64,000 nt of DNA from Streptomyces sp. NBC_00461 (GCF_036013935.1 NZ_CP107902.1:930001-994000); one strand, 5' to 3'; numbered from the stretch's first letter, positions 1 through 10,800 are shown. Notes: generated from the letters alone by a model not told the origin. A program made the numbers and translations.

Positions 1-784
1 TGGATACGGCGACGAAGGCCCGACGGCCGTCCGGCGACACCACGACGTCGGACGGCCAACCGGGAACCGGGATTTTCGTGATCAGTGTGTCTGTGGCCGC
101 GTCGACGACGGCGATCGAATCGATTTCGCCGCCGGCGGCGAAGACCAGGCGGCCGTCCGGTGACACTGTCGTGCTCACAATTTCTCCGTTGACCGAGACC
201 GGGGTGCCCACCACGGTGTCGGTCGCAGTGTCGATGACCGCGATGTTGTCGATGTCCATGGCCACGTAAACGGGGCCGCCGGCCACCGGGGAGGCCACGA
301 GGCCGGAGACGTCGCCGCTGAGGGGGACCGTACGGATCACCGTGTCCGCGGCGGTATCGATCACGGACACTGCCTGGTTGTCCTGGGCGACATAGACCCG
401 CCGGCCGCCGTGGGTGACCGCGAGCTCGTGGGGCTGCCCGCCGACGGCGACGGTGCGCAGGAGGGTCCTGGTGGTGGTGTCGACGACGTGGACGGCGTTG
501 GCCGTCGGGCTGCTGACGTACAGGCGGCCGTCGGGGGCGGGGGCGACGAAACCGCCTTCGCTGAGGGCGACCGTGCCCGTCGTCCGGTTGTCGACGGTGT
601 CCAGGAAGAGGAGGGTGCCGTCGGTCAGCAAGACGTAGAGGGAACGGCCGTCCGGAGAGATCGCCAGCGCGTCCGGTTGGTGGTCTAGGGCGACGACGCC
701 GGGCAGGGAATCGATCACTTCTTCAGCATGGGCACGGTCGGTGATGTCCGCAATCCGAGGCGCCCCCGCCCCAACGGTCTGCAC
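1..784 (-). CDS. YVTN beta-propeller protein, 3' end beyond window
   Basis: Minus-strand reading frame that stays open from a GTG at 784 to the left edge of the window, so the C-terminus is missing. It reads as repeated blades of about 42 residues of the type 'VSPDGRR-hydrophobic-FVA ... VIDTATDT', the signature of YVTN/YncE-like seven-bladed propellers that usually act outside the cytoplasm as binding scaffolds. About six repeats are present here. It follows the next propeller gene after 12 bases in the same orientation and the same reading frame, so the two are probably co-transcribed. The GTG start is the first in frame after the upstream stop (797-799); no strong ribosome site is seen, so the start is uncertain. 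No signal peptide is evident at this start. The ligand is unknown. Confidence 0.7.
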   Translation of the reverse strand, partial: MQTVGAGAPRIADITDRAHAEEVIDSLPGVVALDHQPDALAISPDGRSLYVLLTDGTLLFLDTVDNRTTGTVALSEGGFVAPAPDGRLYVSSPTANAVHVVDTTTRTLLRTVAVGGQPHELAVTHGGRRVYVAQDNQAVSVIDTAADTVIRTVPLSGDVSGLVASPVAGGPVYVAMDIDNIAVIDTATDTVVGTPVSVNGEIVSTTVSPDGRLVFAAGGEIDSIAVVDAATDTLITKIPVPGWPSDVVVSPDGRRAFVAVS

Positions 785-796
785 ACCAAAGGCAGT

Positions 797-1949
797 TCAA
801 CAATCAACTACCGTCAGGGAGTTGGAGGCGGTGTTGGTGACCCACGCGCGGTGTCCGTCGGCGAAGACGGCGACCCCATGCGGCACGCTCCCGACCGGGA
901 TCGGGTCCCCCGGGAGGCCGAGAACGGCGGTGCCGACCTGCCAGAGACCCGACAGAGGGAAGGGTGACGAGCAGGCGGCTCCCGTCGGGGGTGACGGCAA
1001 GCCACCGCGGTGTGCTGGGCAGTGCCACCCGGGCGGTCACCGTGAGGGTGGTCGCATCGACGACGAGAATCGCGTCGGCGCCGGCGTCCGCCACGTCCAG
1101 ACGCCGGCTGTCGCGTGCGCTGGCCACGTCGAACGCTCCTGTGGCGAGGGCGACCGGTGCGCCGGTCATCGTGCCGGTCGCGGTGTCGATCACGGCGAGA
1201 GTGCCGCCGGCGGAGTCGGCCACGTATACGCGGGTGCCGTCGGGCACCACGGCGAGGCCCATGGGCGCACCGCCCACCTGGACGGGCGGGCCGACGGCCG
1301 GAGTGGGTCCGGCCATGTCGACGGCGCGGACGGTCCCGGCGGCGGAGTCGGCGGCGGAGTCGGCGACGTAAAGACGCTTCTCGTCGGGTGTCAACGCCAG
1401 CGCGCCGGGCTGGCCGCCGACCGGGATCGGCGCGCCCGTCACCGTGTTGGACGCGGTGTCGACGGCCGTGACCGTGCCCGCGTCGGGCTGCGCCACGTAG
1501 AACAGGCGGCGCGTCGGGGAGAAGACGATTGCCGTCGGCCTGCTGCCCACCGCGATTGTGGTGTGCGTGTCGACCACTGATACGCCCCCGTCGTCGATGC
1601 TGGTGACGTAGGCGTACCGGCCGTCTGGTGAGAGGGCCACGGCCGACGGAGAGCGGCCGACAGGGAACCTCTCGACCACAGCGCCGGTCCGGGCGGCGAG
1701 CGTAGCCGATGCGTGGCGTCCCACCCGCTCGTCCAAGGCTGCCACGAGGGGCCGGGGTCCGACCCGGAACGGACTTCCCACGATCGTGAGGGAGTTGGCG
1801 TCGATGACCGTCACGTTGTCGGCGTCGCTGCAGGTGACGTAGACGAGCCGGCGGGGGGCGCTCCGACCATGGGCCGAGGGGAATGAGGGCGGTGCTCGAG
1901 GTCGGCACGTCTTCAGGATGAAACCGGGCCGTCGGCTCTGCAATCTCAC
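797..1949 (-). pseudogene. YVTN beta-propeller gene with a frameshift near its 3' end
   Basis: Second of three tandem propeller genes. The frame starting at GTG 1949 gives about nine YVTN blades but at about 935-941 the repeat pattern jumps to another frame, which carries the last blade and ends in VVDC at 797. The neighbouring paralogue (1982-4606) ends with the same last-blade layout (PIPVGG-PHxVAVxxDG-AxVTN), so the shifted segment is clearly the true C-terminus and one base appears to be lost. The predicted native protein would be about 380 residues, one propeller with some extra sequence. The first 35 residues after the GTG are arginine-rich and unlike the repeats, so the real start may be further in. 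It could be a real pseudogene or a sequence error. Confidence 0.7.
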
Positions 1950-1981
1950 AGGTTCACCACGTCCTCAATGGTCTACGAGCG

Positions 1982-4606
1982 TCAAAGGTCCACGAGAGTC
2001 ACGGTGCCCGAGCCCGCGTTCGTCACGTAGGCCACCAGGCCGTCGGGCGCGACGGCGACCCGGTGCGGCGCGCCGCCCACCGGGATCGGTGGCTCGCGCA
2101 GCTGAAGAGTCGCGGTGTCGATCACTGCGAGGGCGCCGAGCGCGGGGAGGACGGCCATGAGGCTCCGCCCGTCCGGGCCCAGGGCGAGGCCCTGAGGGGC
2201 CGCGGGCAGGTTGGCGCGGTCGGTCACCGTGAGCGTGGCGCTGTCCGTGCTGAGCACCGCGTCCTGGCCGGGGTCGGCGACGAAGAGGCGGCTTCCGTCC
2301 GCGGTGACCACCAGAGCGGAGGGTGCGACCCCGACCGGGGCGGGTGCGCCGGTCACCTGGCCGAGGGCCGTGTCGATCACCGAGACCGTGCCCGAGTCGG
2401 AGTCCGTCACATAGAGGTGCGCGCCGTCGGGCGAGAGCACTAGGTCCGCCGGAATGCCGCCGACCGGGATCGGCCGGCCAGCCACGGCGCCGGTGGCCGT
2501 GTCGATGACGACGACATCGCCGGAGGCATGGTCAGCCGCGTACAGGCGGCTTCCGTCCGAACTGACGGCTACGGCCTGCGGGCGGCCGCCCACGGCGATC
2601 GCCGGGCCGGTGGTATGCGGAAGCGAGGCGAGATCGATCACGGACACGGTGCCGTCCGAGGAGCCGGCGACGTAGGCGCGCTGCCCGTCCGGGGCCGGCG
2701 CGACGCCCAGGGGCCGGCCGCCGACGGGTACCCGCGTCACGTTGGTGTCGACAGCGGTGATCACCTCCGCCTCGGAGCCGAGGACATAGGCGCTTCCCCC
2801 GTCCGGGCTCAGGGCCAGCGCCGCCGGGAACGGGCCGGCGGGCAGGAACTCCAGGGAGGTACGCGTGGCGGTGTCGACGACCTCGACGGCTCCGGCCCCG
2901 GCGGAGGCGACGTAGAGCCGTCGGCCGTCCGGGCCGACCGCACAGGCCTGCGGGGTCGGGTGAACGGGGATGGCGTCCCCGGTCAGGGTCCGGGAGACCG
3001 CGTCGACGACTCTGATGGTGCTGGCGCTCGGACAACTGAGGTAGACGTGCCGTGCGTCGGGACTCACGCACACGTACTCAGGTCCGTCGGACACCTCGAT
3101 GGTGGCGGTCACCGTGAGGCTCACGGTGTCGACGACGGTGACGCCAGTATCCGAGTTGCAGACGAACACCTGTCTGCCGTCGAGGCTCACCGCCAGCGCG
3201 GTCGTGTTGGAGCCCACCGGCACCGGCGCGCCGACGACGGTGAGCTGAGCGGTGTCGACCACGAGGAGCGAGTTGGTCGCCGCGTCCGTGACGTAGACGT
3301 GCCGGCCGTCCGGGCCGACCCCGACGGCCGTGGGGCTCCCCACCGGGAGGGTGCCGGTGACCCTGGCCGTGGCCACCTCGACCGCGGACAGCGCGCCGGA
3401 GCCCGCCACATACACATGTTTGCCGTCCTTGGAGGCCGCCACCGACTGCGCGGCCGTGACCGGGACCGTGGCGGTTACCGTGCCGGTGCGGGTGTCGATC
3501 AGCGACACGTCGTTCGAGCCGGTGTTGGCGACGAAGAGCGTCGCGCCGTCCGGCGACACGTCGATCGCCATGGGCGCCTGCCCCGCGGTGAACTGTGTTT
3601 CGCCCGTGCTCATCACCGCGAGCGCGTCCGCACCCGTGGTGGCAATCAGAAGCCGTCGGCCGTCGGGCGAGAGGGCCACGCCCTCGGGCTGCGGTCCCAC
3701 GGGCCGGGAGAAGGTCCGGGTGTCGAAAGGCACCACGAGCTTGGTCCGGAATCCCGCGGCGTAGGCCCGGTGCCCGTCCGGGGTGCGCACCATCTCGGCG
3801 GGCGGCCCGCCGACCGGGATCGTACGGACGACCACCAGCCGTTCGGTGTCGATCACGGAGACGGAGTCGTCCTCCGCGTTGGAGACGTACAGGCGTCTGC
3901 CGTCCGCCGACATCAGCGTCTCCATGGGGAAGTCGCCGACGGGGATCGTGGTCAGCACGGTGCCGGAGGCGGGCTCGACCACGGAGACGGTGCTGTCCTG
4001 GCCGTGCACCACGAACACCCGCCGGCTGTCCGGGGACACCGCCAGGGCACGGGGGAACGGCATGACGGCGATCGGCGGCATCGCCAGCGGCGTGTCGGTC
4101 GCCGCGTCGATCACCCGGAGGGTCCCCCCGGTCAGATCGGTCACGTAGACCTGACGGCCGTCGGGGGCGACGGCGACGCCGAGCAGCTCGCCGCCGAGGC
4201 CGATGGTACGGATCACCTGGCCGCTCGCCGTGTCGACCACCGCGACTTGGCCGACGTCGTTGTAGGTGATGTACAGGCGGGTGCCCTGGGGTGTCAGCGC
4301 CATTTTCAGTGGCGCGCCCTCCAGGGCGACCGTTTCGACGATGGTGTCGGTGCGGGTGTCGAACACGAAGAGTTGGTTGCCCGGGTCGCCGGCGACGTAG
4401 AGCCGGTCCCCGCTGGGGCTCATGACGGCTGCTCTTGCGCCTGGGCAGGCCAGCTTCGCGGTGACCGAGTGGCTCGTGGTGTCGACCACGAACACCGCTC
4501 CGGTGTCGTCGGGGCTTGTGAAGTACAGGCGCTGGCCGTCCGGTGTGATGGCCGCGCCGAACGGCCGCAGGTCGAGCGGGATCGGGGCGGTGCTGGGGTT
4601 CACCAT
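1982..4606 (-). CDS. large YVTN beta-propeller repeat protein
   Basis: 874-residue protein made almost wholly of YVTN-type blades of about 42 residues (VSPDGRxVYVT, then VVDTATxxVTxTIPVG), roughly twenty copies, enough for about three seven-bladed propellers. The open frame continues far upstream, but the repeats begin right after the ATG at 4606 and the frame before it is arginine/histidine-rich shadow of the plus-strand gene, so 4606 is chosen. No signal peptide or membrane segment is obvious. Such propellers bind proteins or polysaccharide; no catalytic residues are expected. It is divergent from the contractile-tail operon with 186 bases between the two starts, an arrangement that suggests shared regulation and a possible role with the particle, for example surface recognition. 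That link is inference from position only. Confidence 0.8.
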   Translation of the reverse strand: MVNPSTAPIPLDLRPFGAAITPDGQRLYFTSPDDTGAVFVVDTTSHSVTAKLACPGARAAVMSPSGDRLYVAGDPGNQLFVFDTRTDTIVETVALEGAPLKMALTPQGTRLYITYNDVGQVAVVDTASGQVIRTIGLGGELLGVAVAPDGRQVYVTDLTGGTLRVIDAATDTPLAMPPIAVMPFPRALAVSPDSRRVFVVHGQDSTVSVVEPASGTVLTTIPVGDFPMETLMSADGRRLYVSNAEDDSVSVIDTERLVVVRTIPVGGPPAEMVRTPDGHRAYAAGFRTKLVVPFDTRTFSRPVGPQPEGVALSPDGRRLLIATTGADALAVMSTGETQFTAGQAPMAIDVSPDGATLFVANTGSNDVSLIDTRTGTVTATVPVTAAQSVAASKDGKHVYVAGSGALSAVEVATARVTGTLPVGSPTAVGVGPDGRHVYVTDAATNSLLVVDTAQLTVVGAPVPVGSNTTALAVSLDGRQVFVCNSDTGVTVVDTVSLTVTATIEVSDGPEYVCVSPDARHVYLSCPSASTIRVVDAVSRTLTGDAIPVHPTPQACAVGPDGRRLYVASAGAGAVEVVDTATRTSLEFLPAGPFPAALALSPDGGSAYVLGSEAEVITAVDTNVTRVPVGGRPLGVAPAPDGQRAYVAGSSDGTVSVIDLASLPHTTGPAIAVGGRPQAVAVSSDGSRLYAADHASGDVVVIDTATGAVAGRPIPVGGIPADLVLSPDGAHLYVTDSDSGTVSVIDTALGQVTGAPAPVGVAPSALVVTADGSRLFVADPGQDAVLSTDSATLTVTDRANLPAAPQGLALGPDGRSLMAVLPALGALAVIDTATLQLREPPIPVGGAPHRVAVAPDGLVAYVTNAGSGTVTLVDL

Positions 4607-4792
4607 CTGCCCACCGTGAAGTCCGTCCGCCGGCCGGTGGGCGCCGACACCCCGGGCGCGGCCAGTCGGCTCCGGTCCGTCGCCGGAACGTGTGAAGCCG
4701 CGGCGGGCGGCGTGTCGGCCGCGACCGGCGCTGGTACTCCGTCTGTGCTGCGGCGGGCGCCGCGTGCCGCGCGAGGGCCGGAGGGAGAGCTG

Positions 4793-5746
4793 ATGCGATT
4801 TCGCGACCGCATCTTGCTGCGCCTGCTCGACGCGCAGGAATGCGCAGCCCTCCTGACGCCCGAGGTGGGTGACCGGCTGCTGCACGCGGCGTTCACCTCC
4901 GAGGAGGCGACGGTCGGGCCCGTTATCGAGGTGCAGGCACGGCAGGTGGCCCTGATGCCCACCTCCGGAGTGGTGCAGCCCCTCGAGGCCCACATGCACG
5001 GCGTGCAGTCGGGCCAGCAGTGGCGGTTGGCCGCCCAACTGCCACTCGCCGGGCCCGTGGTGGGCGCCGACGCGCGGCTGGATCTGACGCTGCTGGCGCC
5101 CCTGTCCGGGGTACGCACCTCGATCACCCAGGCCGAGATGCGGGACCTGCGAGGCATCGCCGACCTCGACGCGGTGGACGCGCGCATCGTGGCGGAGGAC
5201 GGCGCTCTGCCGGCGCCGGGCGAGGCACTACAGCAGCGGCGGCTGAGCGCGCTCATCGCCTCTCTGGAGGACCGGTTCACAACCAGCGGCGAGGCGCCCC
5301 TGGGCACCCTGCTCCGCAGCCGACCGCTCACCTTCGAACAGCTGCTGGCGGAACTCAGCCCACCGCGCAGGCCGCAACGGCTGAGCCTGAACTTCGTGGA
5401 GGACGCAACGCAGCCGCCCGTACCGGCCGACTTCCCGGTGCAGTGCCTCGGCTTCGCCGTCGACGAGCCCTTCGGTGACCTGGCCGCGCGGCTCGCCGAG
5501 ATCCAGACAGGCAGGGCGCGGGCCGCGCCACATGCCGAACCTCCGCGGCCGCCGGTCGGCACGGCCGTACGGACACCGCTGCCGGCCCTGATGTTCTTCC
5601 CGCAGGCCGCCCTGGACGAGCCCGACCTGCCGGGGACGGCTCAGGGGCCCAACCCGGCCGACACCGCCGGCGTGCGCACCGCCCGCCTCGACGAACTCGC
5701 CCTCCGGCTCCGGCCCCTCGGCATCGTGCCGGTGGCGGTGCCCTGA
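4793..5746 (+). CDS. first gene of the contractile-tail operon, unknown function
   Basis: 317 residues. The ATG at 4793 follows a purine-rich ribosome site (GGAGGGAGAG), and upstream frame is a shadow of the propeller gene. I do not recognise a family. The N-terminal 130 residues read like a compact alpha/beta domain (MRFRDRILLRLLDAQECAALLTP), the C-terminal third is proline/alanine-rich. It ends 19 bases before the sheath gene start, so it is co-transcribed with the tail genes. By position it could be an assembly factor, a cap or terminator-like protein, or a regulator of the particle; sequence alone does not decide. Confidence 0.75.
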   Translation: MRFRDRILLRLLDAQECAALLTPEVGDRLLHAAFTSEEATVGPVIEVQARQVALMPTSGVVQPLEAHMHGVQSGQQWRLAAQLPLAGPVVGADARLDLTLLAPLSGVRTSITQAEMRDLRGIADLDAVDARIVAEDGALPAPGEALQQRRLSALIASLEDRFTTSGEAPLGTLLRSRPLTFEQLLAELSPPRRPQRLSLNFVEDATQPPVPADFPVQCLGFAVDEPFGDLAARLAEIQTGRARAAPHAEPPRPPVGTAVRTPLPALMFFPQAALDEPDLPGTAQGPNPADTAGVRTARLDELALRLRPLGIVPVAVP

Positions 5747-5765
5747 CCGCACGGGAGTGCCCACG

Positions 5766-7016
5766 ATGGCCCCAACCGACGAGATCGCACCCGAGTACCC
5801 GTACATCAACGTCACCATCGACACTCGGGGCATGCAGCCGCTGGCCCGCCGCGCCACGGGCAACATCGCCATCGTCGGCGCGCCCGGCACGAGGGTCACC
5901 GTCACGCCCAACATCCCCGTACAGATCGGCAGCGAAGCCGAGGCGCGTGAGCATTTCGCCGTCGTCGACACCAAGACGCGCGCGGTCACGAGCGCGGGGC
6001 CGCTTTACCGCGCCCTGTGTGCCGCGCTGCTCCAGGATCCGGCGCCGTCGCGTGTCTACGCCGTTCCGACCGGCCCCGCGGAGACCCCGCCCGGCGGGGG
6101 CGGCCTGGGCGGGGAGCAGCCCGCTGCTGCGGCACCTGACTACGACGCCGCGCTGAAGGCGGCGGAGTCCCTGCCCGTGCAGCTGGTGTGCCTGGCCGGC
6201 GAGACCGGCGTGGACCAGCTCAAGCGGCTCAAGAAGCACGTGGACAACGTCAGCGAGGCGGGCTCCGCCCGGATGGGGGTCGGCATGGTCGACCCCGACC
6301 TCCCTCTCGACCCCACCGACGAGGACAGGGCCACCTTCGCCGCGGCTGCCGCCAGCACGTACACGGACGTCAAGAGCGGCTCCAGCCGGATGATCCTGGT
6401 CGCCGCGCGCGTGGAGAAGGACAAGGAGACCGGTGAACAGCCCGATGTGGCCGCCGCGGTGACCGGCGCCATCGCTGGGTACCCCCCGCACGCGAGTGTG
6501 CTGATGAAGCAGGTCCGCGGTTTCGGGATCCCGCTGTCCCGGCAGTTCAGTGGTACGGAGATCAAGAACCTGGCCGAGAAGCTGATCATCCCGGTCATCG
6601 ACCCCGAACTCATCCCCGGCGAGGGGCTGTTCCTCGGCTCCGGGCACTGTTTCACGACGGAAACCTCGAAGCTCTTCGTCGACATCGTCCGGGTCCTTGA
6701 CCACATCGAGTTCCAGCTCAAGTCTGGGCTGATCGGCTCGATCGGCGAGACCCGCATCGACCGGCTCGGCATGCAGGGCCTGAAGTCGCGCATCAACGGC
6801 ATCCTCAGCCCCCTCCTCACATCCGGGATCATCGCCGGCTACACGATCGACATTCCGCTGCTGCCGGTCCTGGAGGCGGAGGAGTCCGCCCGCACGCCCG
6901 GACAGACCAGCACGCTCAGCGGCGCGCGCCGGGACCGCACGGTCGAGGTGCTGCTCTCCGTCACCTACGCCGGCGCCGTGCACTTCCTCGACATCAACCT
7001 CGCGCTCAAGGCCTGA
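5766..7016 (+). CDS. contractile tail sheath protein
   Basis: 416 residues from ATG 5766 (a GTG at 5757 would add three residues; GGGAG at 5753-5757 suits the ATG better). The order of parts fits phage-tail and eCIS sheath proteins: an N-terminal strand that opens YPYINVTIDTRG, a central domain with 'SVLMKQVRGFGIPLSRQFSG', and a conserved C-terminal inner domain ending 'RTVEVLLSVTYAGAVHFLDI', which in sheath families forms the handshake mesh around the tube. The length is in the range of short sheaths. In the assembled particle it would contract to drive the tube into a target. It is followed 17 bases later by the tube gene, the usual pairing. Only one sheath gene is present, unlike Afp-type clusters with three. 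Confidence 0.85.
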   Translation: MAPTDEIAPEYPYINVTIDTRGMQPLARRATGNIAIVGAPGTRVTVTPNIPVQIGSEAEAREHFAVVDTKTRAVTSAGPLYRALCAALLQDPAPSRVYAVPTGPAETPPGGGGLGGEQPAAAAPDYDAALKAAESLPVQLVCLAGETGVDQLKRLKKHVDNVSEAGSARMGVGMVDPDLPLDPTDEDRATFAAAAASTYTDVKSGSSRMILVAARVEKDKETGEQPDVAAAVTGAIAGYPPHASVLMKQVRGFGIPLSRQFSGTEIKNLAEKLIIPVIDPELIPGEGLFLGSGHCFTTETSKLFVDIVRVLDHIEFQLKSGLIGSIGETRIDRLGMQGLKSRINGILSPLLTSGIIAGYTIDIPLLPVLEAEESARTPGQTSTLSGARRDRTVEVLLSVTYAGAVHFLDINLALKA

Positions 7017-7033
7017 GTCCACCGGAGGACGCT

Positions 7034-7498
7034 GTGACCACTCCTGCACCCGCATCGAGCGACTGGACGCAGTCGCGGCTCGCCGTCATCGTGGAGGGGC
7101 AGACCGCGCATCCGCTGACCCCCGTGGACTCCTTCACCCCCCAGTTCAACCTGGGCGGGGAGGTCGTCCACTCCCTCGAAGCCACCCACGTCGGCTACGT
7201 CGCCCATCCGGCCAACTTCACCTTCACCATGACCGTGAAGGCGATCGGCGGCGCGTCCGCCTCGCTCACCCAACTGGCGATGAGAGGCCAGGAGTTCTCC
7301 ATCGGGCTGTACGAGGCCAAGGGGAGCACCGGCCAGTGGGACTTCAAGTCCATCCTTTTCAACAAGTGCCTCATCACCTCGGCCAACCCGTCCAATGCGG
7401 TTCCCAACGCTGCGCCCACCGCGACGTTCTCCGGCGTCGCCCGCGAGGCCGTGGTCGACGACGGCATTGAGCGCACGCTGCCTACCCCCATCACCTGA
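7034..7498 (+). CDS. tail tube protein
   Basis: 154 residues from GTG 7034, with a GGAGG ribosome site at 7023-7027. The size, the position directly after the sheath, and the beta-rich pattern with the internal stretch 'NFTFTMTVKAIGGASASLTQL' fit tube (Hcp/gp19/Afp1-5-like) proteins, which stack as hexameric rings inside the sheath. The N-terminus VIVEGQTAHPLTPVDSFTPQ resembles the first strand and loop of such folds. The call rests mainly on context; a structure comparison would settle it. A 53-base gap separates it from the next gene, the largest gap in this part of the operon. Confidence 0.7.
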   Translation: MTTPAPASSDWTQSRLAVIVEGQTAHPLTPVDSFTPQFNLGGEVVHSLEATHVGYVAHPANFTFTMTVKAIGGASASLTQLAMRGQEFSIGLYEAKGSTGQWDFKSILFNKCLITSANPSNAVPNAAPTATFSGVAREAVVDDGIERTLPTPIT

Positions 7499-7551
7499 CA
7501 GCGCCGCGGCGCGGACGGCAACCATGATTCCGGCGCACCCAGGAGGACCCG

Positions 7552-7857
7552 ATGAACGACCCGACCGGACAACCGGACGGCACCCGGCCTGACGGCCACG
7601 GCGCCGAGCCGTGGGGCGGCCGCGTCCGGCAGACCGGCACCGCTCTGGTACGCCGGGACGAACTGGTCGTGCCCCTGGAGGGCAGTCAGGCCGAACTGGC
7701 CCTCGCCGAACAGGACGGCCGGCACGACATCCACGTACATCTGCCGGTGACCGTCGAGGTCGTCGGCGCACTCGACTCGCTCGCGATCCGCGACGCGGTC
7801 GACGACGCGCTGCGCCGGGTCCGCCATGCCATGGACGCGTACACCGAGCGGGGCTGA
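7552..7857 (+). CDS. small hypothetical protein of tail operon
   Basis: 101 residues, ATG 7552 preceded by AGGAGG at 7540-7545. The first 25 residues are polar and probably disordered (DPTGQPDGTRPDGHG); the rest alternates hydrophobic and charged residues with a C-terminal helix. I do not recognise it. It lies between the tube gene and the very large gene, with three bases to the latter, so the two are translationally close. In phage tails this slot holds tail-assembly chaperones or a tube-capping protein; either would suit the size, but there is no motif to prove it. Confidence 0.65.
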   Translation: MNDPTGQPDGTRPDGHGAEPWGGRVRQTGTALVRRDELVVPLEGSQAELALAEQDGRHDIHVHLPVTVEVVGALDSLAIRDAVDDALRRVRHAMDAYTERG

Positions 7858-7860
7858 GAG

Positions 7861-10800
7861 GTGTCTTTGCACGTGCACGTCCCCATCCGGGTCGCCCTCG
7901 TGGAACCGGTCACCGGGCACGAACTGACGCTCCTGGAGCGGGCGGTCGGCGACGCCTGCCGCACCGCCCTGCTCACCGCGCGCCGCGAGTTTCTGGACGT
8001 GCGCGGATCGGGGCGCCGAATCGTTGTCGACCGCCCGGATCCGGTCTTCACCGGCCGACCGGCCCCACAGGAGCTGCGGGAGCGCGCCGCTCGGGCGGCC
8101 ACCCGGGGCGTGACCGCCGGGATCTCGGCGTCGGGCCTGCTGCGACGCCGGCCGGTGCCGTCCGTGCGCGCCGAGCCGTTCGACGCGTCGCGGCTGGGAC
8201 GGGACGAGGACGGGGCCACCTACCGGATCCCTTCCTACGACCGGCCCGGCAAGGAGGAGGCCGTCCGGTTCTTCCATCAGCGGGGCGACAGGCCGGCCCC
8301 GGGATCGTTGCGGCCCGCCGCCGGGACCGTCCTGACGGTCAACGAAGCCGCTGCGGTCGCCTGGAGCGAACACCTAGACCGGTCGGGCGCCGTGTGGCAG
8401 CCGGAGATCCATGGCTACCCCGGCTACGCGGGACTGGTGAGCGCCGAGGGCCGGCAGCGGCGCGCTCTGGTGTGGATCAGCGACGTGACCGCCATCGATC
8501 CGGTCGGGCAGCTGCCGAAGGGCAGTTATCGCGAGAACTGGCAGGAGCTGGACTTGCTGACATGGCAACCGCGCCCGGGGGGCCGCGTCGGGTTCCGCCA
8601 GGCAACGGTCACCGGCGGCCTGGCCCCGTATCACGACCTGGAGCGCACCGAGCGCCAGGGCACGGTGGAGGAGATCGAGAAGCTGATCACGGAGCTGCTC
8701 GACGCCGGCCACGAACCGGCCGGCCATCCCCTCCGCCTAGCCGCCGCCCGGCGCCGCTATGCCGAACTGATGCTGGGCGGGGCCACCGAGCCGACGGTTC
8801 TGTTCCGCCTGCACGGCGATCGCCGGATGTTCGCAGTGCTGAAGGCCACGACTCCCTCGCCGATCCGTTTCGTCACCGCCCTGCCACCGGCCGGCCTGGA
8901 ATCGAGGGCAGCGTCGCCCGGCTTCGGACCGGCTGCCTCCGGCCGTAGGCCCGCATCCGGTACCCCGGCCGCCTCCGGATCCGGGACCAAGGCCGCACCC
9001 GCACCGGCCCGCGCCCCCGTGCCCGGGACCAGGCTCGGCCCTACGCCCAAGCCCAAGCCCGCGCCGGCAGCACCCGCACCCGGGACCAAGCCTGCGGTCC
9101 CGGCCAAGCCCGAGCGCGGGGCCACACCGCCGGGCACCACGAAGCCTGAGCCACAGCCCGGTTCCGCGTCCCGGCCCGGACCCGGGGTCCCCGCCCCACC
9201 ACCGACTCCGGGCGAGGCTCGGCCCGAGCGCGCCGTACCCGGTGCCGAGGACGCCGGCGGGGCGGCAGCGGGCGGCTCGCTCCCCGAAGGGCCGGAACGC
9301 GTCTGGCCGGGGACGGACGCCCCGGGCGAGGACGTGGTGTGCGCCGCGTACGAGGGCGAACCGGCGTTGACCGCGCTCGTCAGCCGCCAGGACGCGCTCG
9401 CCCAGAACATGCGGCGCATCGCGCGCCTGCTCGACGTCGATGAGTGCGCCCATCCGGGTATGTTCACCCTGAACTGCGCGAGGGCGGTCGCCGTCCGCGC
9501 CCGCGGAGTGGGGCTGGCCTCCGTGCGCAGCCCGGTGACGACCCAGGTGGCTGTGCGGGCCGACGGCGGGGGCAACAACGGCTTCGTCGACGTCCGTCCC
9601 GGCCAGGCGCCCGAGGTCGAGCAGCTGCGCATCCTGGCCCGGGCGGTCGCCCTGCTGCGCCGGCTGGCCGACGACATCGTCGCGGCCTACCAACTCGCGG
9701 AGAACGCCCCGCTGATCCGGCCGCACCCCGGCACTCCCGGGCCGCAGGCGGCGGCCTGGGCCCTGCGGTTTCTCACGGACGTGCACGGCGTGCTGTCCGA
9801 AAGCTGCATGCACCTGTACGCGGAGACCTGCCGCGTCCTGCTGCTCCAGCAGCTGCGCTCCTCGGGGGCCGCGATCGCTCAGCGCCGGGGGCCGAACGCC
9901 GAGGAGACCCTGGAACACTTCGCCCGTGTCCTGGACATCCTCTGCGGCAGCGCGGTGAAACTGCTGGTGCTGCGCAGGGCCGTACGGCATGCCGAGCGGA
10001 TCGGAGCGATCGGAACGGTGCGAGAGGTGCTGTCCCGGCGACAGACCAGGTATCACGCGGGCGATCGCGAGTACGACTACGCCAAACCCGCCCCCATCGG
10101 CGAGGTAAACCCCCAAACGCTGTCCGAACTCGTCGACGCCCGGATCGAACGCCGGGGCACCGGCTACGCGGCGGTGGAGGGCGGCCGGGTCTGGACGCCT
10201 GAGGATCTGGAAAGGGGCATCCTCTCCCGGCGCACTCTGGTCAACCAGGTCGACCCGCTCTACTTCCAGGTGGAGGACATCGAGCGGGTGTTTGCCTCGG
10301 CCCAGGGCGACCCCGGCTTCCTGCGGCGCCATCTCACGGAGCTGCTGGGCACGTTGGCCGCGGCCAACGAGGAGATGACACGCAAGGCCACGGAGGCGCA
10401 CAGTGGCGCCTTCTTCGCCCTGGAGGCATCCCAGTTCGTGGCCCGGACGGGCGGCAAGGACGCCCGCGGGCTGTCGTTCGCGTTGTCGGGCATCCACGCG
10501 ATGTCGGACGACGAACTGCGGCCCTACGCGGGAGACGTCCCGGAGTACGGGGAGGGGGTGAACCTCGCAATCGACCGGAAGGGGGGCTTCGACGCGGTCA
10601 AGCAGGTGTTCGCCACCGCGGGGATCACCGTGCTCGCCCTGCTGTGCGCTCCCCTGGGGGCGACGCTCGCCGGAGCGGTCACCTCGGCGGTGAGTCTAGG
10701 CCTGGCCGTGCACGAGAACCTGGGTGCGCAGGAGAAAGTGGGGCTGTACCGCGCCCTGGAAGATCCCGACGCGCTCCAGCGGTGGCAGGACGTGGAGTTG

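Noticed and set aside
2528..4792. Very long plus-strand frame opposite the large YVTN gene
   Set aside because: It is an arginine/aspartate/glycine-rich shadow of the propeller repeats; only the part from 4793 on is a real gene.
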